Source: Candidatus Latescibacterota bacterium
GTDB lineage: Bacteria; Latescibacterota; 4484-107
Length of the DNA stretch: 6,224 nt
Reading direction: 5' to 3'
NCBI GenBank assembly: GCA_030613045.1
Contig: JAUWMS010000168.1
Location: forward strand, 1-6,224
A program made the position numbers and the translations under genes. Positions 1-5,353 of this stretch are shown in pieces. How positions within the stretch are numbered: position 1 is the first letter of the stretch; every line of letters starts with the position of its first letter. Under the pieces are notes generated by a model that did not search any database, was not told where the DNA came from, and saw only the letters and a program-made list of their open reading frames with translations.

Positions 1-9
1 CACCAATCA

Positions 10-357
10 CTATTTCTTTTTTTTCTTCGGAGGCTGCACCTCGAAGACCGTCTCCCCTTTTTTGATCATACCGTATCGCTCGCGCGCCTGCTTCTCGATG
101 GTATCCATGTCGGTCTCCAAAAGATGCCGCTCCCGTTCCAGGAGCATGCGCTCCTCCTCCAGCGCCGAGATCTCCTTTTCGAGGGTTGCGATCCATCGCT
201 TCAAATGCCAGATCTGATAGAGGCCGTTGTCCCCGCCCACGAAGATATAGAGCACGAAAGCGAAGAGGAGAAAAAGAAGCACCCGTTTAATCCTTCTTCC
301 CACCACGGCCTTCGACCCGGAACGGAACGTATTGGAGTATAAAGGGTTCTTTCGCAT
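10..357 (-). CDS. FtsB/DivIC family septum formation initiator protein
   Basis: Predicted bitopic inner-membrane divisome protein of 115 residues. FtsB/DivIC proteins bind FtsL and FtsQ-type partners and help activate septal peptidoglycan synthesis. The layout fits the family: a basic cytoplasmic N-terminus (RRIKR at residues 21-25), one transmembrane helix at about 26-40, a charged coiled coil at about 50-92 rich in Glu, Leu and Arg, and the signature IEKQARERYGMIKKGETVF (87-105), close to the family pattern ending in GMIKPGE. The C-terminus is an unusual PPKKKKK tail encoded by an A-rich run. An upstream in-frame TTG at 375 would add six residues, but ATG 357 is preferred because it is a standard codon; no strong Shine-Dalgarno supports either. 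Last gene of the run, 148 bp after the DUF362 gene. FtsB and DivIC cannot be told apart by sequence alone, so no symbol is given. Confidence 0.88.
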   Translation of the reverse strand: MRKNPLYSNTFRSGSKAVVGRRIKRVLLFLLFAFVLYIFVGGDNGLYQIWHLKRWIATLEKEISALEEERMLLERERHLLETDMDTIEKQARERYGMIKKGETVFEVQPPKKKKK

Positions 358-388
358 GATCGAAACTCTGAACAATTATGAATTACAC

Positions 389-430
389 AAGGCAAGGCAC
401 AAAGGAACTGGAAGGCACAGAGGCACAGAG
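389..430. repeat. Degenerate AGGCACAG-type short direct repeats
   Basis: Two adjacent exact copies of AGGCACAG (413-420, 421-428) follow related AAGGCAAGGCAC and GCACAAAGG words. On the minus strand this reads as a series of CTCTGTGCC/CTTTGTGCC words. It lies in the leader of the ftsB-like gene. A weak promoter could sit at its left end (minus-strand CATAAT at 380-375, TTGTGC at 402-397, 16-bp spacer), but the -35 match is poor. No coding potential is visible in this gap. Confidence 0.5.
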
Positions 431-471
431 TAACCAAATGCTACTTTGCGCCTTTTACAATGGGCACTGCC

Positions 472-499
472 CCAATCACCAATCACCAATCACCAATCC
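472..499. repeat. 7-bp tandem repeat (CCAATCA)x4
   Basis: Four head-to-tail copies: 472-478, 479-485 and 486-492 are exact CCAATCA, and 493-499 ends in C instead of A. On the minus strand the unit reads TGATTGG and begins 7 nt after the TGA stop of the DUF362 gene. The same word recurs at bases 3-9, touching the stop of the ftsB-like gene, so the repeat follows the stop codons of two successive genes. The array has no hairpin character, so it is not a terminator by itself. Confidence 0.8.
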
Positions 500-505
500 C
501 CGGCA

Positions 506-1498
506 TCACACCATAACCACATCTATCCGCTTCGGATCGTTGGTTCCGATCCGGTGATTCGCATCCGCCGCCGTGGCGATGTACGTAGGCTCCCTCACAG
601 GCGAAGCTTCCTTGAGCGCAGGCAATCCCTTCTCCGCCCGCTTGCGCTCGATGATCCGCCAGCCCGTGTAGTCCAATGCCACCGGATCCAGACCGAACAG
701 CAAGCCATTGAACGGCCAGGTCCACTGAGGCATATAGGGGGGCCCGCCCTCATACTGCCCGATGATCCCATCCACGATCGTCAGCACGGTCTTCTCCCGG
801 ATAATCGGAAGGACGTTGAGGTCCGCGATGTACGGATCGCCCGCGCCGTCGTGATATTTGTTCGGATTGTGGATCGCGCCGAAGAAATTCTTCATCCCCA
901 ACGTCACACCGCAGATGCCGTGATCTTTCAGCACCGGAAGATTGATGATTTTGGAGCATTGATCCACGAGAATCCGGCTGAACAAACTTCCCACCTCCCG
1001 GTATCCGATCAACCGGGGGTGGTAGCCCACCGCATCCGTTCCGTAGCATTGCACGTCGTTTCCACCGATGTTGATCTTGTATCCGGCGTGCTCTAAGTGA
1101 CTGTTCATCCGGTCCCAGATGATGATGCGCTTCCGCTTCACCCCGACCCGCTCCAACCGCGCCGCAATGGCCCACACGAGCGCCAAATGGGTGGACATGC
1201 GCTTTCCGGACAGGCCATTCACCTTCAGCCCCACCGTATCCGAAGGCGCCACCAGCGCTCGCCAGACCTCGTCCGGGGGACCGCCGAATAGGCCCTGCAT
1301 CCCCCGATCCAAAAGGGTTCCGATGCGTTCGGCGGATATTTCCTCCCCGCCCTTTCGGAGTCCCTCGTCTCTCGAAACCACGATCTTTGACTTCGGAAGC
1401 TTTCCCTCTGCCGAACCCCCGCAAATCCCGCCCAACACAAGACCGCTACCGAGAAGCGCTCCCTGTTTCAGAAAAGTCCTTCGATCCGATCCGGCCAC
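506..1498 (-). CDS. Tat-exported DUF362 domain protein
   Basis: Predicted 330-residue exported protein of the DUF362 family, whose biochemical role is not settled. With the GTG 1498 start, a twin-arginine signal begins almost at once: RRTFLKQ at residues 6-12, a hydrophobic stretch to about 28 (GALLGSGLVLGGICGG), and a likely cut after Ser-Ala near residue 30. The mature part has the DUF362 pattern, including LVAPSDTVGLKVNG (82-95), IINLPVLKDHGICGVTLGMK (184-203), NFFGAIHNP and LDPVALDYTGWRII (270-283). No ferredoxin-like CxxCxxC cluster is present, unlike some longer DUF362 proteins, and the Cys near the signal does not fit a good lipobox. Start choice: GAGAGGAG (about 1517-1510) overlaps a GTG at 1510 but lies 11 nt before GTG 1498; the TTG at 1561 would bury the Arg pair too deep. 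Lies 199 bp after uppP. Family is clear, function unknown. Confidence 0.85.
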   Translation of the reverse strand: MAGSDRRTFLKQGALLGSGLVLGGICGGSAEGKLPKSKIVVSRDEGLRKGGEEISAERIGTLLDRGMQGLFGGPPDEVWRALVAPSDTVGLKVNGLSGKRMSTHLALVWAIAARLERVGVKRKRIIIWDRMNSHLEHAGYKINIGGNDVQCYGTDAVGYHPRLIGYREVGSLFSRILVDQCSKIINLPVLKDHGICGVTLGMKNFFGAIHNPNKYHDGAGDPYIADLNVLPIIREKTVLTIVDGIIGQYEGGPPYMPQWTWPFNGLLFGLDPVALDYTGWRIIERKRAEKGLPALKEASPVREPTYIATAADANHRIGTNDPKRIDVVMV

Positions 1499-1620
1499 GT
1501 CCTTATTCACTCCTCTCGCGCAAAAAATAAGATAAGGGCAGAAAATCGAAGACGTTAACAATTAATAATTTACAATTCACAATTATACGCTCCTACTTCC
1601 CACTTGAGCTTCACTTTGCT

Positions 1621-1633
1621 GACGCGGAGCGTC
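1621..1633. repeat. Small hairpin GACGC-GGA-GCGTC
   Basis: A perfect 5-bp stem (GACGC/GCGTC) with a GGA loop. Its core ACGCGGAGCGT differs by one base from the core of the larger hairpin 20 bp to the right (ACGCAGAGCGT), so the two are probably related repeat units. Confidence 0.55.
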
Positions 1634-1640
1634 GAATCTT

Positions 1641-1665
1641 CGTTCCCACGCAGAGCGTAGGAACG
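1641..1665. repeat. REP-like hairpin, 11-bp stem with one mismatch
   Basis: CGTTCCCACGC (1641-1651), loop AGA, then GCGTAGGAACG (1655-1665): 10 of 11 stem pairs match. The mismatch (C at 1647 against A at 1659) looks like decay of a once perfect palindrome. It lies 33 bp beyond the uppP stop in the transcription direction, so it could help protect or end the uppP transcript. No T-run follows on either strand, so a classical intrinsic terminator is not supported. Words of this kind occur as dispersed palindromes in many environmental bacterial genomes (general knowledge, not checked here). Confidence 0.7.
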
Positions 1666-1697
1666 AGATGAAATTGTAAGTTGTGAATTGCGAATGA

Positions 1698-2543
1698 CTA
1701 ATTATAAACGAGTTGGAGGAACAATCCAACGAGTCCCACCGCCCAGCAATAGTACGCGAACCGGTCCAACTTGCCCTTTTTTACGATACCCAGGAGCACC
1801 CGGATCGCCACATAGCCCGATGCGTAAGCCGTCGCCGTGCCCACGATCAGGCTCCACGCCTCCGCACTCGACGGAGGGGCCTCAAACACATCCTTCAATT
1901 TGAGCGCCGTAGCTCCGAAGATGACCGGAAGCGCCAACAGGAAAGAAAACTCCGCCGCCTTCGCCCGATCCACCTTCCGCCAAAGCCCGGTCACAATCGT
2001 CGCGCCGGAACGGGAGATGCCCGGAACCATCGCAAACGCCTGCGCCACGCCGATCAGGATCGCATCTTTCCAGCTCACCTCGCCCCGCGTCTCCTTCACG
2101 TAGCGCGTGGACCAAACCATACCCCCCGTGACCAACAGCGCCCCCGACACTAAGATCGGATTGGAAAACGCCTGCTCTATATAGTCCTCGAATAACAATC
2201 CGAGACAGCCCGCCGGAATCGAACCGATCACGATCCACAGCGCCAACCTCAGATGTCCATCCGCTTCGAGCCTCTGAGCAATCCCCTTTCGCCCGACGAG
2301 CGTCCCGATCCCTCCGAATACCGCAGCGATCATTTTCCAAATTTCCCCGCGAAAAACAGTGACGATCGCCAAAAACGTTCCGAAGTGCACCATCACCTCA
2401 AACGTGATCCCCTCGCCGGAACCACCCAACAAAGTCCGCGCCAGCACCAAATGTCCCGAACTGCTGACAGGGAGAAATTCCGTCAGTCCCTGAACCAAGC
2501 CAAGAAGCACTGCCTCGAAAGCACTCAAATGGGCTCTCCTCAT
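1698..2543 (-). CDS. uppP: Undecaprenyl-diphosphatase UppP (BacA family)
   Basis: Integral membrane phosphatase that converts undecaprenyl diphosphate to the monophosphate, recycling the lipid carrier for peptidoglycan and other envelope polymers; overproduction gives bacitracin resistance in known cases. The 281 residues match family length. Motif one is GLVQGLTEFLPVSSSGHL (15-32), with Gln18 where E. coli has Glu, then Glu22 and His31. Motif two is PGISRSGAT (174-182), with the catalytic-type Ser and Arg. The rest is hydrophobic, alternating segments typical of the multi-helix fold. Start is ambiguous: ATG 2543 has only AAGG 3 nt upstream, while TTG 2528 (Leu6) has AGGAG at 2540-2536 with ideal 7-nt spacing and gives an N-terminus starting at SAFEAVLLG. 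Either way all motifs are kept. It is separated from rel by the 377-bp repeat element and lies 199 bp before the DUF362 gene. Confidence 0.96.
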   Translation of the reverse strand: MRRAHLSAFEAVLLGLVQGLTEFLPVSSSGHLVLARTLLGGSGEGITFEVMVHFGTFLAIVTVFRGEIWKMIAAVFGGIGTLVGRKGIAQRLEADGHLRLALWIVIGSIPAGCLGLLFEDYIEQAFSNPILVSGALLVTGGMVWSTRYVKETRGEVSWKDAILIGVAQAFAMVPGISRSGATIVTGLWRKVDRAKAAEFSFLLALPVIFGATALKLKDVFEAPPSSAEAWSLIVGTATAYASGYVAIRVLLGIVKKGKLDRFAYYCWAVGLVGLFLQLVYN

Positions 2544-2585
2544 AATCCTTGGCCGTGAACTCCACGCTGTTCCGCGACCAGATTT

Positions 2586-2613
2586 ATGGTAATATCACCT
2601 GGATTATTCACAA
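2586..2613 (-). promoter_or_regulatory. Possible weak uppP promoter overlapping the element's left end
   Basis: On the minus strand TTGTGA (2613-2608) and TACCAT (2591-2586) are separated by 16 bp. Each matches the sigma-70 consensus at 4 of 6 bases. The -35 part lies inside the terminal inverted repeat of the 377-bp element, so insertion could have supplied it. Transcription would start roughly 35 bp before uppP. The match is weak and could be chance. Confidence 0.2.
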
Positions 2614-2622
2614 GTTTTGGTC

Positions 2623-2694
2623 TGTCCCGTTAGGGACAAAATATCTATAGCAAAACAAAATAATCCCCAAAAGCATTCCCAGTCCCGTAGGGAC
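2623..2694 (+). repeat. Left pair of GTCCC/GGGAC palindromes (forward orientation)
   Basis: Copy 1 is TGTCCC-GTTA-GGGACA (2623-2638), followed by an AAAATATCTATAGC tail. Copy 2 is GTCCC-GTA-GGGAC (2682-2694), followed by a GGCATATTTATC tail. The conserved right-hand tail (roughly ATATTTATAG) gives each copy a direction, and both point right. The copies start about 59 bp apart. Confidence 0.8.
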
Positions 2695-2759
2695 GGCATA
2701 TTTATCCCCTATCCTTCCGAATGCGTCTTTCGTCATGATGTGTTTGCCGTGGTTATTTC

Positions 2760-2830
2760 GTCCCTCTCGGGACTTGGGGAAGACTATCGGCTATTTCGAA
2801 TACTATAAATATCCTGTCCCTGACGGGACA
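2760..2830 (-). repeat. Right pair of GTCCC/GGGAC palindromes (reverse orientation)
   Basis: Copy 3 is GTCCC-TCTC-GGGAC (2760-2773) and copy 4 is TGTCCC-TGAC-GGGACA (2815-2830). Read on the minus strand, copy 4 is followed by GGATATTTATAG, matching the tails of copies 1 and 2; copy 3 has a diverged tail (GAAATAACCACGG). Both point left, so the pair mirrors copies 1 and 2, with nearly the same internal spacing of about 55 bp. Confidence 0.78.
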
Positions 2831-2976
2831 TCTCCCCTTCATGATTCACAAATTCGCCCAAAATCCTCTTTTGCTCTTGTGCAGCAAAGTATTTTGGATT
2901 TCCGGTTTCAAAACGTTATTTTTTAAGAACAGCCTGAAGCCGGGGCGCATCATCCAGGACTTGTGAATAATCCAGT

Positions 2977-3024
2977 GTAGTGAGGAACGACAGTGCCGTC
3001 GCAACCCCTATCCTGACTCACTAC
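2977..3024 (-). terminator. Possible structured 3' end of rel (no T-run)
   Basis: GTAGTGAG (2977-2984) pairs exactly with CTCACTAC (3017-3024), and inside it CGAC (2988-2991) pairs with GTCG (2998-3001). In the rel transcript this makes a stem spanning the stop codon, with a small hairpin in its loop. The absence of a following U-run argues against a classical intrinsic terminator; it may instead affect transcript stability, or be chance. Confidence 0.25.
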
Positions 3025-5224
3025 GACTACGCCCCTCCTTCCGCTTCCGTCCCAGCCGGGATTTGATAGACCAGCGCCGGGGCAGCTCCTCCACCTCGTC
3101 CTGTCGCTCCACCGTCAGCACGGAATCAATCGCCTCGATCTCGGTCATCAGCTTGCGCAATTGCTGGAGATCCCGCACCTCCAGCTCAAAACGCACGACA
3201 GAACGGTCAATGTCCACCGACGACGCACTGGCCCGAATATTGATCCGCATGCGTCGGATCACTCTGGTAATGTCGTTGAGCAGATCCCGCCGATCCACCG
3301 CATGGACCAAAATACGGGCTACGAAGACTTGCCCCCGCCCCGAATCCCACTCCACCTCGATGCGACGCTTCTCGTCGGTCAGGATATGGGCGATATTGGG
3401 GCAGTCCTTCCGATGGACGGAGACGCCGCGCCCCCGGGTCACAAATCCAAAAATATCATCTCCCGGCACCGGACGACAGCACTCCGCAAACCGCATCATC
3501 ATATTGTCCATTCCCTGAATACGGACCGACCGGATCCCCTCACGCCGCAGCAGCTTTTCCGGGGGTTTCCGCTCCTCGCCGGACAAAGCCGCGGTGACGC
3601 GACTGAGCGGGATTTCCCCGCTGCCGATGGCGGCAAAGAGATGCTCAATATCCTGCAATTTGTGCTTCCGAACGAGGACCAGAAGGTCCGCTTCACGCGC
3701 GCTCAGTTTTCGTCCGAGCATCTCGCGGCCCAAGCGCACGCTGTCCCAGAACGATTCCGCCTTCAGATAGCGTTTGATCCGGCTGCGGGCCCTGGAACTC
3801 TGAACGATGTGAAGCCAGTCCGGTGTGGGCTTCTGATTCGGAGAGGTGAGGATCTCCACCGAATCGCCGCTTCTAAGCGACGTTCCAATGGGCACCATCA
3901 GCCCGTTGACCAATGTTCCGAAACAGTGCAGTCCGATATCCGTGTGCACACTGAACGCAAAATCCAACGCCGTTGCGCCCCTCGGCAGTTGCTTGAGATC
4001 CCCTTTGGGCGTGAACACGAAAATCTCGTCCTGATACAGCTCGATCTTCAGGTCCTCCATAAACTCTTCGGGATCTATGGCATCGTGCTGTCGCTCGACC
4101 ATATCCCGGATCCACACCAGGTGTTGATCCAGTTCGTCCGGGCCGGTGCGTCCCTCCTTATAGCGCCAATGCGCCGCAATCCCCACTTCCGCAATCCGGT
4201 GCATCTCGGGGGTTCGGATCTGAATCTCGATCCGCTGGCCCCGCGGAACGATCACCGTGGTATGCACCGATTGATACATATTGGACTTGGGCGTGGCGAT
4301 GAAATCCTTGAATCGGTCGGCCACCGGAGTAAACAACGCATGCACCCATCCCAACGCGTGATAGCAATCCGGCACCGTCGGAACGATGATCCGAATGGCC
4401 ATCAAATCGTAGATGTCCTCGAAGGACTTGCTCCGATTCCGCATTTTGGTGTAAATGCTATAGAAATGTTTCGCGCGCCCCGAAATCTCCGCCTCGATGT
4501 CGTGGGCTCGAAGCTCCTGAACGAGCGGGATTCGGATACGGTCAATCTGCTGCTCGCGTTCCTCTAAGCTCACCGCAACCTTGGTTTTGATCTCCTCGTA
4601 AGCCTCCGGATCGAGCGTCTTCAAACTCAAATCTTCCAACTCCAGCTTGATCCGCGCGATCCCGAAACGATGGGCCAGAGGCGCATACACCTCCCTCGTC
4701 TCCAACGCGATGCGCCGCTGTTTCTCCGGGGGAAGGAATTCAATGGTGCGCATATTGTGCAGGCGATCCGCCAATTTTACCAAAATCACCCGGATGTCTT
4801 TGGCCATCGAAAGAAGCATTTTCCGGAAATACTCCGCCTGCTGGATCTCCCGGCTCTGAAGACTCAATTCACTGATTTTCGTCACCCCATCCACCAGCAG
4901 CGCCAACGCCTCACCGAACTCATTTCGGATCTGACTCAGGGGAACCTGCGTATCCTCCACCACGTCGTGGAGCAGCCCGGCCGCGAGGGTCATGGAATCG
5001 AGGTGCAAACCGGCCAGAATCCGGGCCACCTCAAGGCCATGATGCACGAAGGGGAGACCGGACTTGCGAACCTGCCCCCTGTGCGCCAGGGCGCTCAAAC
5101 GGTAGGCGCGCTCGACCCGATCCAGATTCGCGGTCTCGTTGTACGCCTGAATTTCCCCGCGCAATCGTTCAAATTCGGCGTCGGCCTGCTCGACTTCCGT
5201 GTGTTCCTGAGAAATAGCGCGCAT
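3008..5224 (-). CDS. rel: Bifunctional (p)ppGpp synthetase/hydrolase, Rel/SpoT long form
   Basis: Cytosolic stringent-response enzyme making and degrading (p)ppGpp; 738 residues, the normal length of long RelA/SpoT homologues. The hydrolase HD domain (about 40-195) keeps His48, His86-Asp87, Glu90-Asp91, and Asp153 with Asn157 in LADRLHN. The synthetase domain (about 230-360) keeps IYDLMAIRI (Asp273), RFKD at 304-307 (the RxKD motif of bifunctional enzymes rather than ExDD of synthetase-only RelA), NMYQSVHTT, and EIQIRT (Glu333). Then follow a TGS domain (about 397-462), a helical region, the conserved-cysteine domain (Cys582-Cys583, Cys608), and a C-terminal ACT domain (about 633-708). A basic tail ends the protein. 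Start: AAGGGG (5238-5233) sits 8 nt before ATG 5224; GTG 5233 overlaps that site and is rejected. Both activities should be intact. It is 129 bp downstream of the aminotransferase. Confidence 0.97.
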   Translation of the reverse strand: MRAISQEHTEVEQADAEFERLRGEIQAYNETANLDRVERAYRLSALAHRGQVRKSGLPFVHHGLEVARILAGLHLDSMTLAAGLLHDVVEDTQVPLSQIRNEFGEALALLVDGVTKISELSLQSREIQQAEYFRKMLLSMAKDIRVILVKLADRLHNMRTIEFLPPEKQRRIALETREVYAPLAHRFGIARIKLELEDLSLKTLDPEAYEEIKTKVAVSLEEREQQIDRIRIPLVQELRAHDIEAEISGRAKHFYSIYTKMRNRSKSFEDIYDLMAIRIIVPTVPDCYHALGWVHALFTPVADRFKDFIATPKSNMYQSVHTTVIVPRGQRIEIQIRTPEMHRIAEVGIAAHWRYKEGRTGPDELDQHLVWIRDMVERQHDAIDPEEFMEDLKIELYQDEIFVFTPKGDLKQLPRGATALDFAFSVHTDIGLHCFGTLVNGLMVPIGTSLRSGDSVEILTSPNQKPTPDWLHIVQSSRARSRIKRYLKAESFWDSVRLGREMLGRKLSAREADLLVLVRKHKLQDIEHLFAAIGSGEIPLSRVTAALSGEERKPPEKLLRREGIRSVRIQGMDNMMMRFAECCRPVPGDDIFGFVTRGRGVSVHRKDCPNIAHILTDEKRRIEVEWDSGRGQVFVARILVHAVDRRDLLNDITRVIRRMRINIRASASSVDIDRSVVRFELEVRDLQQLRKLMTEIEAIDSVLTVERQDEVEELPRRWSIKSRLGRKRKEGRSRSESG

Positions 5225-5232
5225 ACGGATCA

Positions 5233-5238
5233 CCCCTT
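5233..5238 (-). promoter_or_regulatory. Ribosome binding site that fixes the rel start
   Basis: Minus-strand AAGGGG followed by TGATCC resembles the full 16S-complementary string AAGGAGGTGATCC. It ends 8 nt before ATG 5224 and includes the first base of the competing GTG 5233, so the ATG is the likely start. Confidence 0.7.
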
Positions 5239-5267
5239 ACGATTGGAGATTTCGGATTCTGGATTTT

Positions 5268-5348
5268 CACCGCAAAGACGCGGCAGCGCGCAAAGAACTT
5301 CGAGACCTGGATTTTGCCTTTCTCTGCGTCCTTTGCGACTTTGCGGTG
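5268..5348. repeat. Nested inverted repeat (CACCGCAAAG / CGCAAAG) in the rel leader
   Basis: CACCGCAAAG (5268-5277) is the exact reverse complement of 5339-5348, and the pairing extends to 13 of 14 bases. An inner CGCAAAG (5289-5295) pairs with CTTTGCG (5331-5337). In RNA the two pairings partly compete, since 5335-5337 is used by both. To its left, 5245-5266 is low-complexity GGATTT/TCGGATT filler. The whole aminotransferase-rel gap (5225-5353) is non-coding. Read as protein, it gives a spurious HRKVAKDAEKG-type peptide. It is probably a dispersed intergenic repeat; a regulatory role for rel is speculative. Confidence 0.65.
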
Positions 5349-5353
5349 CGTAT

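Larger units (their letters stand above)
1573..1690. repeat. CAATTCACAA inverted pair bracketing two hairpins
   Basis: CAATTCACAA at 1573-1582 and its exact reverse complement at 1681-1690 enclose about 98 bp of non-coding DNA between uppP and the DUF362 gene. The surrounding bases are low-complexity AT words (AATAATTTACAATTCACAATT), common as intergenic filler. Inside lie the two hairpins listed separately. I see no gene here. This could be a small composite repeat element or a chance pairing of AT-rich words. Confidence 0.45.
2599..2975. mobile_element. 377-bp non-coding element with terminal inverted repeats (MITE-like)
   Basis: CTGGATTATTCACAAGT (2599-2615) is exactly repeated in reverse complement at 2959-2975. 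Extending inward gives 20 matches in 22 (2599-2620 against 2954-2975). The interior carries no convincing gene; it holds four GTCCC/GGGAC palindromes (2623-2830) and an AT-rich right arm (about 2831-2953). The shape, small size and lack of transposase fit a miniature inverted-repeat element or an internally deleted insertion sequence. No flanking target duplication is visible whether the element is taken as 2599-2975 or 2600-2974. I cannot assign an IS family. It fills most of the 464-bp gap between rel and uppP, and its base composition is more AT-rich than the genes. Confidence 0.7.

Noticed and set aside
10..30. A-AAA-AAG slippery heptamer near the end of the ftsB-like gene
   Set aside because: The run matches a -1 frameshift site, but it lies two codons from the stop with no visible stimulatory structure in the window. 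It more likely just encodes the Lys tail.
446..1096. Plus-strand open frame of 216 codons opposite the DUF362 gene
   Set aside because: It begins in the CCAATCA tandem repeat region and mirrors the DUF362 coding strand; the translation has no recognisable domain.
1641..1665. Intrinsic terminator after uppP
   Set aside because: The hairpin is good, but no T-run follows on either strand, so it is kept only as a REP-like repeat.
2623..2830. CRISPR array
   Set aside because: The repeats are only about 13 to 16 bp, are palindromic with variable loops, number four, and are in opposing orientations. No regular spacers or cas genes are present.
2617..2926. Two plus-strand frames of 63 codons inside the 377-bp element
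   Set aside because: They translate the palindromes and AT-rich filler, and have no ribosome binding site or family signature.
2841..2966. A 41-codon plus-strand frame ending in NSLKPGRIIQDL at the element's right end
   Set aside because: It could be the tail of a lost transposase, but I recognise no transposase motif and it is short enough for chance.
3161..4567. Plus-strand open frame of 468 codons opposite rel
   Set aside because: It is antisense to the strongly conserved Rel protein, has a low-complexity Arg/His/Pro-rich translation with no family motif, and is explained by the codon bias of the real gene.
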